The notes under the pieces: generated by a model | Database searches by the model: none | What the model was told of the DNA's origin: nothing | Seen by the model: the letters and a program-made list of their open reading frames with translations, nothing else | Part shown: positions 18,643 through 26,883 of the stretch, piece after piece | Position numbering within the stretch: the stretch's first letter is position 1 | Layout: each line of letters begins with the position of its first letter | Made by a program: the position numbers and the translations under genes | NCBI GenBank assembly: GCA_016714225.1 | Contig: JADJNS010000001.1 | Span: 1 to 64,000 of the forward strand | Reading direction: 5' to 3' | Source of the DNA: Archangiaceae bacterium | GTDB taxonomy: Bacteria > Myxococcota > Myxococcia > Myxococcales > Myxococcaceae | Length of the DNA stretch: 64,000 bases

Positions 18643-20070
18643 GTGAGAGCGACTGTCGGGCTGTTGTTCGTCTCGCTGGTGGGTGCCTGCGCGGGCGACG
18701 TCGCGCCCGCGCGGCCCGCTCGGGTCGGGCTCGCGAAGTACGCCGACGCGGTCGACTGGAAGGCGGCGGGCGAAGAGACCGCGGGCCTGCTCGCCGAGTA
18801 CCTGAAGGTCGACACGGTGAACCCGCCCGGCAACGAGCTGCGCGGCGCGCGCTTTCTCGCCGAGCGGCTGCAGCGCGAGGGGCTCGAGGCGAAGGTGGTC
18901 GAGCTGGGTGCGGGGCGCGCCAACCTGATGGTGCGGCTCGCCGCGGCGGCGAGCACCGAGAAGCCGCTCTGCCTGCTCTCGCACCTCGACGTGGTGAGCG
19001 CAGAAGATGCGCAGTGGCAGCATGCTCCGCTCTCGGGCGAGGTGGTCGACGGCTACGTGTGGGGCCGCGGCGCGCTCGACATGAAGGGCATGACCGCGGT
19101 CGAGCTGATGACGGTGTTGCAGCTCAAGCGGCGCGCGGTGCCGCTCAACCGAGACGTGGTGCTGCTCGCGGTCGCCGGTGAAGAGGTCGACAGCTTCGGC
19201 ATGCGCGCCGCGGTCGCGAGTGACTGGCCCGGCTGCGGCGGGGTGGTGAACGAGGGCGGCATCGGGCTCAAGAACCTGCTGTTCGAAGGGCAGACGGTGT
19301 TCGCCATCTCGGTGGCCGAGAAGGGCGCGCTGTGGCTGCGCCTGCGCGCGAAGGGAAACGCGGGGCACGGCTCGGTGCCGCAGCCCGGCCGCGCGCCGAT
19401 GGAGCTGCTCAAGGGCGCCCAGGCGCTGCTGGGGCGCGAGGCGGCGCCGCGCGTGCACGACGCGATGTACGAGCTGCTGCGGCGGGCGGGTGCCCAGGCC
19501 GGCGGCGTGCCGGGGTTCATCATGCAGCGGCCGGCGCTGGTCGACCTCTTGGTGCAGGGCAAGCTGCTGTCGAAGCCCACCACCCGCGCGGGCATCACCG
19601 ACACCTGCCAGGTCACCGGCTACAGCGGCATCGGCACCTCGGTGAACGTGGTGCCGTCAGAGGTGTACGCGAACGTCGACTGCCGGCTGCTGCCGGGCAC
19701 CAGCGCCGACGCGATGCTGGCCGAGCTCAAAGACCGGGTGAAAGACCTGCCGTACGTCTCGCTCGAGGTGGTGTCGAAGCTCGAGTCGAACGGCTCGACG
19801 TGGGACGACCCGCTCTTCGATGCGCTGGCGCGCAACGCGGTGCGGGGGCGCACCGATGCGATCGCCGCGCCGGTGCTGTCGACGGGGTACACCGATTCGC
19901 TGCTGGCGCGGCCGCTGGGGGCGCGCGCCTACGGGTTCATACCGTTCGAGATTTCGCAGGAAGAGCTCGCGACCATGCACGGGAAGGACGAGCGGGTCTC
20001 GGTGGCGAACCTGCAGCGCGGGGCCGAGGTGCTGTTCCGCGCGGTGGTCGACGTGGCGGGCTCGCCGTGA
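18643..20070 (+). CDS. M20-family metallopeptidase lipoprotein
   Basis: 475 residues from GTG, with GGGAGGG just upstream. The N-terminus ATVGLLFVSLVGACAGD has a good lipobox (VGAC). Metal-site motifs of M20 peptidases are visible: SHLDVV (His, Asp), GRGALDMKG (bridging Asp), GEEVDS (Glu-Glu) and a C-terminal MHGKDE His. A dimerisation-domain motif, GHGSVPQPG, is present. These enzymes cleave dipeptides or acylated amino acids; the lipid anchor places this one in the periplasm or outer membrane. Divergent from the ROK kinase. Confidence 0.88.
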   Translation: MRATVGLLFVSLVGACAGDVAPARPARVGLAKYADAVDWKAAGEETAGLLAEYLKVDTVNPPGNELRGARFLAERLQREGLEAKVVELGAGRANLMVRLAAAASTEKPLCLLSHLDVVSAEDAQWQHAPLSGEVVDGYVWGRGALDMKGMTAVELMTVLQLKRRAVPLNRDVVLLAVAGEEVDSFGMRAAVASDWPGCGGVVNEGGIGLKNLLFEGQTVFAISVAEKGALWLRLRAKGNAGHGSVPQPGRAPMELLKGAQALLGREAAPRVHDAMYELLRRAGAQAGGVPGFIMQRPALVDLLVQGKLLSKPTTRAGITDTCQVTGYSGIGTSVNVVPSEVYANVDCRLLPGTSADAMLAELKDRVKDLPYVSLEVVSKLESNGSTWDDPLFDALARNAVRGRTDAIAAPVLSTGYTDSLLARPLGARAYGFIPFEISQEELATMHGKDERVSVANLQRGAEVLFRAVVDVAGSP

Positions 20071-20490
20071 GACCGAGCGAAGCGCAGGGCTGACGGGAGC
20101 TCGGCGCGCCTCACGGGGCTTCCGGCGCCACGTTTCACGCCTCTCGACGCGCCGTTGCGTCCCTGCCGCGCAGGAGAACAGGCTTGAGCTATTTCGATGT
20201 TCACTCACGCAGCCCGCAACGACCCCCTCGGCACGTCCGGACCCAAGGCCGCGGAGGTTGTCGCCTGCCGACCCACGTTTGCCGTCGAGCGGTGCGCCCG
20301 AACGCGAGGAGCTGCCCGCGCAAGGAGGGACCGCCGCCGCGCCCTTGGGTCTCAAGCGAGCGGACGCTCTTCACGCTCACCGGGCGCGCCTGAAGCGAGC
20401 TTCCCCGCTGCGAACGGAGGGCGCTGCGTCGCGTGCTCGCCAGGCCTTCACTCCGAGACCGCGCAGAGGCTGACAGTCTTTCGAGAACGG
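20071..20490. other. 420-bp gap between convergent genes with no supported gene
   Basis: The only intergenic stretch over 300 bp. Overlapping short ORFs exist in several frames, but none has a signal peptide, a domain motif or a credible ribosome site. No tRNA-like arm set, insertion sequence end or strong terminator hairpin was found. It may be a decayed gene or a long 3' region. Confidence 0.5.
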
Positions 20491-21471
20491 TCAGGGTGAC
20501 GTGATGACGAGCTCGAAGCTCAAGTCGTTCGACGTCTCGGAGACGTTGTCGACCACCACCCAGTAATCGCCCGGGGTGAGGGTGCCGCTGAGCTTCGAGT
20601 CGGTCGACGCGCCGGAGAGGTCGTCATTGGTGCCGACCCACTGATTCGTCGACTTCGCGAACAGGGTGAGGCGGCTGTCCATGTCGGAAGGGGTCGCCTT
20701 GGCCTTCGCGCGCACGTTCACCGTCACCGCCGTCGAGCTGGTGAGGGCGAAGGCGTAGAGCGCCGAGGCATAGCGGTTGGCCAGCGTACCCGGCGTGGTG
20801 CTGGGCACGGCGACCGGCATCGGCGCTCGCACGCTCGCCGCGCCGCTCACGGTGTACGTGTGCGCCGCGCTGCCGGCGTTCTGGGTGGTCGACGCGGGCA
20901 CGTTGCGCGAGTCGCGCACGATGACGGCGTAGGTGCCGGTCTTCAGCACCAGCTGCTCGATGCTCGCCGTGCCACCCGCTGCGCCGCGCGACACCAGCGC
21001 GGGCGCGGTGTTGGCGACCTCGGAGACCGCGAGGTGCGGCGCGAGCACGCTGCCGTTGCTCGCGAGGCTCCACGTCCACCGGGTGCCGGCGGTGAGCATC
21101 ACCGTGAAGATGTCGATGTCGTTCGCCGTGCCGACGGCGCCCTGCTTCGCGCCCGGGGCGGTGATGGAGTCGAGCTGGCCGCCGTCTGGCGCGCCGCTGT
21201 TGGGCTCGACCTCGGTGCCGACGGTGCCGCCCGCGCTGCCACCCGCCGAGCCACCGGCGGTGGCGCCTCCAGCGCTGCCACCTGCGCTTGCACCGCCCGC
21301 TGCGCCTCCTGCGGTGGCGCCTCCGGCGCTTCCTCCGCCCGCGCCTCCACCGCTCGCCGCACCCCCTGCGGTGGCGCCACCGGCGCTTCCTCCGTCTGCG
21401 GGCGTGTCGTTCGCGCCGCAGGCGATGAGCAGACAGCACAGGGCGTTGCTGATCAGTTGGGCTCGTTTCAC
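20491..21471 (-). CDS. Gly-rich-linker lipoprotein with PPC-like repeats
   Basis: 326 residues from GTG 21471. The signal KRAQLISNALCCLLIACGAN has a lipobox (LIAC). Residues ~27-85 are a low-complexity linker of GGSAGGATA-type units. Two PPC-like (bacterial pre-peptidase C-terminal) beta domains follow, for example VEPNSGAPDGGQLDS, NDIDIFTVML and LTPGDYWVVVDNVSETSNDL. PPC domains are usually carried by secreted proteases; no catalytic domain is attached here. Probably an outer-surface adhesin or structural lipoprotein. Confidence 0.8.
   Translation of the reverse strand: MKRAQLISNALCCLLIACGANDTPADGGSAGGATAGGAASGGGAGGGSAGGATAGGAAGGASAGGSAGGATAGGSAGGSAGGTVGTEVEPNSGAPDGGQLDSITAPGAKQGAVGTANDIDIFTVMLTAGTRWTWSLASNGSVLAPHLAVSEVANTAPALVSRGAAGGTASIEQLVLKTGTYAVIVRDSRNVPASTTQNAGSAAHTYTVSGAASVRAPMPVAVPSTTPGTLANRYASALYAFALTSSTAVTVNVRAKAKATPSDMDSRLTLFAKSTNQWVGTNDDLSGASTDSKLSGTLTPGDYWVVVDNVSETSNDLSFELVITSP
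21221..21393. repeat. Degenerate tandem repeat encoding Gly/Ala/Ser linker
   Basis: About 170 bp of near-repeating GCCACCxGCGxTGCC-type units, encoding GG(S/A)AGG(A)TA on the reverse strand. Such linkers vary in length between strains by slippage; here the frame stays open throughout. Confidence 0.6.
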
Positions 21472-21514
21472 GCCGCTGCGCCTAGCACGATTCGCCCCCC
21501 TCACCCGGGTCCAG

Positions 21515-22432
21515 CTACTTCTCGCGCTCTGACCATCGGCACTCGCGCGCCGCCTTGTCGTCGCGCAGCCCCAGATAAGCGGGGTGCCGCAGCTTCCCAT
21601 CGCCCGTCCACTCGTGAAACGCGAGCTGCGCCACCAGCTCGGGCTTCACCCAGGTCGCGTCCCGAAACCTCGGCACGTCGACGAACGGGCACTCGCTCTG
21701 CTCGAGCCCGCGCAGCCTGGCCCCCAGCGACTGAAGCGTCTTGGCGTTGAACCCGGTGCCCACCTTGCCGCAGTAGCGCAGCGACTTGCCGTCGTAGAGC
21801 CCGACCAGCAGCGCGCCGAAGTCTTGCCGCGAGCCGCGCGGAGCGGTGAACCCACCCACCACCAGCTCGGACTCGTGCCGAATCTTCACCTTGAGCCACG
21901 CGCGCGACCGCTTGCCCGGCTCGTAGACCGACGCCGCGTCCTTCGCGACGATGCCCTCCCAGCCGTGCTTCGCCGCGAACGCGTACGCCTTCAGCCCGTC
22001 GAGCTCGAGCACGCGCGAGCGCCGCACCAGCCCCTCACCCTCGCGCACCACCTTCTCGACCGCCGCGCGCCGCTCGCTCCACGGGCGGCCCATCAGGTCT
22101 TCTCCGTCGAGCACCAGGCAGTCGAACACCACGAACACCGGCGCGCTGCCCTCTTGCCAGAGCTGGAACCTCGAGATGCCGCCGGCGTCGAACACCACCA
22201 CCTCGCCGTCGAGCAGAAAGTCGCCGCCCGGCAGCTTCTTCAGCGCGTCGACGACCGCGGGGAAGCTCGCGGTGCGGTCGATGAGGTTGCGCGACCACAG
22301 CTGCACCTGGCCCTTCACCCGCACCGCCAGGCCGCGAATGCCGTCGTACTTCTCTTCGTAAACCCAGCCCGGCCGGTGAAACGGCTCGTCGGCAAGGGTG
22401 GCCAGCATCGGAGTCAGCGCCTTGGGCTTCAT
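21515..22432 (-). CDS. ATP-dependent DNA ligase (LigD ligase-domain type)
   Basis: 305-residue stand-alone ligase. The adenylation motif EEKYDGIR carries the active Lys28; further nucleotidyltransferase motifs include FLLDGEVVVFD and WEGIVAKD, and an OB-fold part has WLKVKI and GALLVGLYDG. Size and motifs fit the ligase domain of LigD used in non-homologous end joining, but no polymerase, nuclease or Ku gene is in the window. The ATG overlaps the tamB stop by one base (TGATG on the coding strand), so it is probably translated after TamB. Confidence 0.9.
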   Translation of the reverse strand: MKPKALTPMLATLADEPFHRPGWVYEEKYDGIRGLAVRVKGQVQLWSRNLIDRTASFPAVVDALKKLPGGDFLLDGEVVVFDAGGISRFQLWQEGSAPVFVVFDCLVLDGEDLMGRPWSERRAAVEKVVREGEGLVRRSRVLELDGLKAYAFAAKHGWEGIVAKDAASVYEPGKRSRAWLKVKIRHESELVVGGFTAPRGSRQDFGALLVGLYDGKSLRYCGKVGTGFNAKTLQSLGARLRGLEQSECPFVDVPRFRDATWVKPELVAQLAFHEWTGDGKLRHPAYLGLRDDKAARECRWSEREK

Positions 22433-25400
22433 CAGTACTCGCGGCTCCACACCAGGTCGGCGCCGTAGGCGGCGTTGCCACCGTACGCCTCGACGCTCCA
22501 GTGCGGCACGAACTGGTACTCGAGCTTGGCCGCGAAGTCGTTCTCGCCCTTCTTGGGGTCGGCGCCGTAGCGGCCCTCGACGCCCAGGTACACCTGGTCG
22601 GTGAGGTACTTGCCGCCCTCGACGCGCGTGCCGCGCAGGCCGTCGCTGCCCGCCTCGATGCTCAGCACGTCGAGCGGCAGCTTCTTGCCCAGCACGCCCT
22701 TGAGCTGCGAAGCGGCGAAGGCGCCCAGCACGCTCGCCACCTGGTCGTTGCTGATGGTCGACGAGCCTCCGTTCTGCTTGAGGGTACGCCGGCCGGTCGC
22801 CACCAGCGCGAAGATGTCGCTCTCGGACATGGGCGGGTTCGACGTCAGCCGAATGCTGAACTGCGGCAGCGTGCCGACCACCGTCGCGTACACCGTCACG
22901 CCCTCGCGCTCGTTCTTGTGGGTGGCGATGACGTTCACGTATGCGCGGGTGGGCGGGCCCGAGAAGCGCACCCGCGACGACGCGTCGACGTCGAAGCGGC
23001 GGCCGATGACGTCGAGGCGCCCGCGCTTCACCTGCACCTCGCCCGAGAGCGACACCGCCGACGTCGCGTCGACCAGAAACCCCTCCGACAGGCCGACCTC
23101 GGCGTTCACGTCAGAGCTCTTCACCCACAGGTTCTTGGGCGCGTCGATGGTGAGGCGAATGGTGCGCTTGGGGGTCTCTTCTTTCACCGCCTTCTTCTCG
23201 AGCGCGGCGAGCTTCTTCTTGTTCTGGGTGTTCACCGGCACGCCGTTGCGCACCAGCACGATGGTGGCGGGGCGGTCGAGGTCCTGCAGGTCTTTGCCCT
23301 TCACCTCGGGCAGCTCGATGACCACGCGCGGCAGGCGCACCACCGGGAAGATGAGGTGGTCGGGCCCCAGCTCACCCTCGGCCATCATCTCGACGGTGGC
23401 GCTGGCCTTGAGCTGATCATCGGTCACGATGGGAAAGTCTTTCGACTCGCCCTGCAGCTGCAGCTTCCACAGGTCGCCGTGCCGGGTCGCCGCGCCCTTG
23501 AAGTTCGCCCAGCCGCCGCCCGACTTCGCGTAGAGCTTCTGCAGCGTCACCGCGCTCTGGGTGCCGTCGACCTCGAGCTCGATGTCGCGGTACTCGCCGA
23601 AGCCCGACACCGCGATGCGCCCCCGCGTCCACTTCGCGTGGCCCGTGAAGCGCGGCTCGCTCAGCTCGCCGGTGAGCGTGGCGTTGGCGTCGAGCAGGCC
23701 CTCGAGCTTGGGCACCAGCTCGGTGGCGCCGGCGAGAAAGCCCAGGTCCAACCCCTTCGAGTCGACCTCGGCCGAGACCGGCGCCTCTTCCCACTTCACG
23801 CCCTTCATCAGCGCCGGCTGTGACAGGTCGAGCTGCACCGTGCCGCGCGCCCTCAGGGTGCCAGTGCCGGCGAACAGCGTCACCCCCACCGTCGAGAGCG
23901 CCTTCTCGTACCCGTAGCTCACGTTCGCCTTGCCCAGCGGCACCTTGCCCAGCGCCACGCCCTCGAGCTGGCCGCGCAGGTCGACCTTGGGGTCCTTCAC
24001 CGTGCCCACCAGGTCGAGCGACGCCTTCACCGAGCCGCGCGGCTGCACCTCGTCGGGGTTGGGCTTGAGCAGGTCGTCGAGCGTGAACGGCCCGATGTCG
24101 CCGTGGCCGTTGAACCCGACGTCGGTGAGCTTGTCGACGTCGATGAGCGTCTCGAGCGGAGCCTCGGCGCGCAGGTCGAGGTCGGCGATGCGCACCGCCG
24201 CGCGCCGCGCCGCCACCTTCACCTGCGTGTCGGCGCGGGTCGAGCTCAAGGTCACCTCGAGGTCGGTGGGCTTGAGCCGCGCCCCCTCGAGCCGCAGCAG
24301 CGACACGGTGCCGGTGGCCTCGGGGTGGTCGACCGAGCCCTTGGCGCTCAAGGACAGCGACACCGCCCCGCGGTAGTCGGTGGTGAGCACGCCCGAGCGC
24401 TGAAGCGCGCGCAGCTGCAGGTGGCGCACGTCGGCCTGCAGCTGCACCTCGAGCGCGCGCAGCGACGCGGCGGTGGGGGGCTTGGCGCGCAGGCCCTCGA
24501 CGGTGAGCGGCGTCGCGAGCCTCACCTGCACCGTCGAGCCGAACAGCTGTGCCTGCAGCATCGCGGCGAGCGCGCCGTCGTCGCCCGGCTGCACGGTGAG
24601 GTCGGCAGTCTCGACCACGATGCGCTGGTCTCCCTCGCGCGACTCCAGCGTGTACACCCCGTCTTTCACCTCGGCGTGCAGGGTGACCCGGGGCTGCCGG
24701 GCGGTGCCGCTGGCCTCGACCTTGAGCGCCGCCTTGCCGGTCATCGGCAGCGGAGTCTGGAGCAGCGGGCCGAGCGCCTCGAGCACCACGCCGTCGAGCG
24801 TGACCTCGGCGCTGAGCGGCTCGGCGCTCTTGCCCCCGCTCAGCCCCTTCACCGGCACGTCGAACTTCGCCTTCAGGTCGCCGATGCCCGACTCGCCGTC
24901 GAGCGTGCCGCTGGCGCGGTCTTTCGAGTAGCGCGCCTGCACCTTGAGCTGCAGCCCGCGCAGGGTGCGCACGCTGCCGTCGCGCCAGGCGACGGTGGCC
25001 TCGGCGTCGGGAGAAGCGGTGCGCCCCCTGGCGGTGGCCTTCGCGTCGAGGCGGCCGCCCAGGCCCCACTGGGTGGGCACGAACGCGTGCGGCAGGTGGG
25101 TGAGCTCGACGTTCACGACTTCGACCGCGGCGTCGATGCGCCCGCCCCCCGACTTCAGCATCAGGCCCAGCCGCTGGTCGTCGGACATCAGCGCCAGCGG
25201 GCCGACCTCGACGCCGTGGGCGATGGAGAGGTGCGCCGGCTCGCGCAAGGTCCACGTGGCTTCGGGGTACTTGAGCTCGAGCCTCGCCAGCTCGAGGCCC
25301 TCGCCGTCTTCGTCGAGCCTGCCGCCGGCGGTGAGGCTGAGCTCGGCGTAGCCCCTGGTCGAGAGCGCCAGGGTCAGCTCGCGCCCCCGCGTCTCGAGGC

Positions 25401-26883
25401 TCGCGCGCACGTCGTCGAAGCTGCGCGCGCCCGAGGTGATGCGCGCGATTTCGGCGTGCAGCTCGGCCTCGAAGGGCCGCATCGCGTCGGGCAGCGACGC
25501 GTCGAACTGCACGCCGCGCAGCGAGAGGCCGCTCACGTGCAGCGCCTCGAGCTGCCCATCGGCCTTCACCCGCGGGTGCTTGAGCGTGCCGCCCACCTCG
25601 AGCTTCACCTGACCGCGCCCGCCCACCTCGAGCGGCGCGGTGCCGGTGAGCGAGGCCACCACCTGGGCGAGCTCTTCCAGGTCGGTCGCCTCGAGCTCGC
25701 CCACGGCGTTCACCGCCTGCAGGTTGCCGCTGCCGTGCGCGTCGAGGGTGGCGCCGCGCACCGCGAGGTGCAGCCGCTCGAGGGTGATGCGCCCGGTCTT
25801 GGCCTCGGCCTTCGCGCTCAGCTTGCCCACCTTCGACCATTCGGCGCTCAGCTCGAGCGCGGCGTCGAGCGACTCGACCCGCGGGTCGGCGAGGCGGCCC
25901 TTGGCGTCGAGCTTCAGCTCCGACGGCTTGCCCTGCCCGAGCAGCTCGGAGAGGTCGACCCCTTCGGCGTGCAGGGCGAAGGCGGGCACCCTGGCTCCGT
26001 CGAGCGTCGCGTCGATGGTCGCGCGCCCCTTGCCCGCCTCGACCTTCAGCGCCACCTGCCTGGGCGACGCCTCGCCGCTCACCTTCACCGGCACGGCCAG
26101 CGGCAGGTCTCTGGCGAAGCGGCGCGCCACCTGCGGCGGCACGAACAGCTCGGCGATGCGGGCCGAGGTGTCGTCCAACGAGAAGTCACCGGCGAGCCGC
26201 GCCTCGCCGAGCTTGAGCGAGACGCCGAGCTTCGACTGGTCACCCGACACGCCGAGCTCGAGCGGCAGGTCGCTCTCGCCCTTCAGCAGCCCGCGCGCGC
26301 CGAGCTTGCCCTTCAGCTTCAGCGCGTCGGCCTCGACGGTCAGCTCGGCGGCGCCGTCGATGCCGATGGCGTCGAGCACGTACGCCTCTTCACCCTCGCC
26401 CCAGCTCACGTAGCTGCGCTGCAGCTTCAGCTGCTTCACGTTCACGTGCAGCCGAGCGCCCGCATCGTCTTTCTCGGCCGCGGCGGTCTTCGACGCGATG
26501 GCGCGGTTCAGGTTCAGCCCGCGCGCGTCGCTCTTCAGGTACAGGCGCAGGCCGTCGACCTGCGCGTCGCTCAAGACCACGTTCTTGCTCAGCAGCCGGC
26601 CCAGCTCGAGGTGCAGCTCGGCGCGCTCGAGCTCGGCGACCAGCTCGCCCTCGGGGGTGTAGAGCTCGAGCTGCTCGAGCACGATGACCCCGCCGTGCAG
26701 GCCCAGCTTGCCCACCTCGAGCCTGCCGGCGATGGAGTCTTTCGCCGCGCCCAGCACCAGGCCGCGCACCCGCTCGGCGCCCGAGTCGCTGGTGAGGTAC
26801 TGCCACGCGGCGAACACGCCGATCAGCAGCACGCCCAGCAGCACCAGCAGGCCGATGCCGGCGCGCCGCAGCCACTTCTTCAA
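22432..26883 (-). CDS. tamB: TamB-like translocation and assembly module protein
   Basis: 1483-residue AsmA-like protein, longer than E. coli TamB (about 1260). Start is a TTG overlapping the tamA stop (TTGA). Residues ~5-27 form a single membrane anchor (RRAGIGLLVLLGVLLIGVFA), followed by more than 1000 residues of repetitive beta-structure typical of bridge-like lipid-transfer proteins. The C-terminal ~330 residues match the TamB/DUF490 domain (SGEVQVKRGRLDVIGRRF, NPPMSESDIFALVATGRR). TamB spans the periplasm with TamA for outer-membrane protein insertion or phospholipid transport. Very long antisense ORFs over it are shadows. Confidence 0.92.
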   Translation of the reverse strand: MKKWLRRAGIGLLVLLGVLLIGVFAAWQYLTSDSGAERVRGLVLGAAKDSIAGRLEVGKLGLHGGVIVLEQLELYTPEGELVAELERAELHLELGRLLSKNVVLSDAQVDGLRLYLKSDARGLNLNRAIASKTAAAEKDDAGARLHVNVKQLKLQRSYVSWGEGEEAYVLDAIGIDGAAELTVEADALKLKGKLGARGLLKGESDLPLELGVSGDQSKLGVSLKLGEARLAGDFSLDDTSARIAELFVPPQVARRFARDLPLAVPVKVSGEASPRQVALKVEAGKGRATIDATLDGARVPAFALHAEGVDLSELLGQGKPSELKLDAKGRLADPRVESLDAALELSAEWSKVGKLSAKAEAKTGRITLERLHLAVRGATLDAHGSGNLQAVNAVGELEATDLEELAQVVASLTGTAPLEVGGRGQVKLEVGGTLKHPRVKADGQLEALHVSGLSLRGVQFDASLPDAMRPFEAELHAEIARITSGARSFDDVRASLETRGRELTLALSTRGYAELSLTAGGRLDEDGEGLELARLELKYPEATWTLREPAHLSIAHGVEVGPLALMSDDQRLGLMLKSGGGRIDAAVEVVNVELTHLPHAFVPTQWGLGGRLDAKATARGRTASPDAEATVAWRDGSVRTLRGLQLKVQARYSKDRASGTLDGESGIGDLKAKFDVPVKGLSGGKSAEPLSAEVTLDGVVLEALGPLLQTPLPMTGKAALKVEASGTARQPRVTLHAEVKDGVYTLESREGDQRIVVETADLTVQPGDDGALAAMLQAQLFGSTVQVRLATPLTVEGLRAKPPTAASLRALEVQLQADVRHLQLRALQRSGVLTTDYRGAVSLSLSAKGSVDHPEATGTVSLLRLEGARLKPTDLEVTLSSTRADTQVKVAARRAAVRIADLDLRAEAPLETLIDVDKLTDVGFNGHGDIGPFTLDDLLKPNPDEVQPRGSVKASLDLVGTVKDPKVDLRGQLEGVALGKVPLGKANVSYGYEKALSTVGVTLFAGTGTLRARGTVQLDLSQPALMKGVKWEEAPVSAEVDSKGLDLGFLAGATELVPKLEGLLDANATLTGELSEPRFTGHAKWTRGRIAVSGFGEYRDIELEVDGTQSAVTLQKLYAKSGGGWANFKGAATRHGDLWKLQLQGESKDFPIVTDDQLKASATVEMMAEGELGPDHLIFPVVRLPRVVIELPEVKGKDLQDLDRPATIVLVRNGVPVNTQNKKKLAALEKKAVKEETPKRTIRLTIDAPKNLWVKSSDVNAEVGLSEGFLVDATSAVSLSGEVQVKRGRLDVIGRRFDVDASSRVRFSGPPTRAYVNVIATHKNEREGVTVYATVVGTLPQFSIRLTSNPPMSESDIFALVATGRRTLKQNGGSSTISNDQVASVLGAFAASQLKGVLGKKLPLDVLSIEAGSDGLRGTRVEGGKYLTDQVYLGVEGRYGADPKKGENDFAAKLEYQFVPHWSVEAYGGNAAYGADLVWSREY

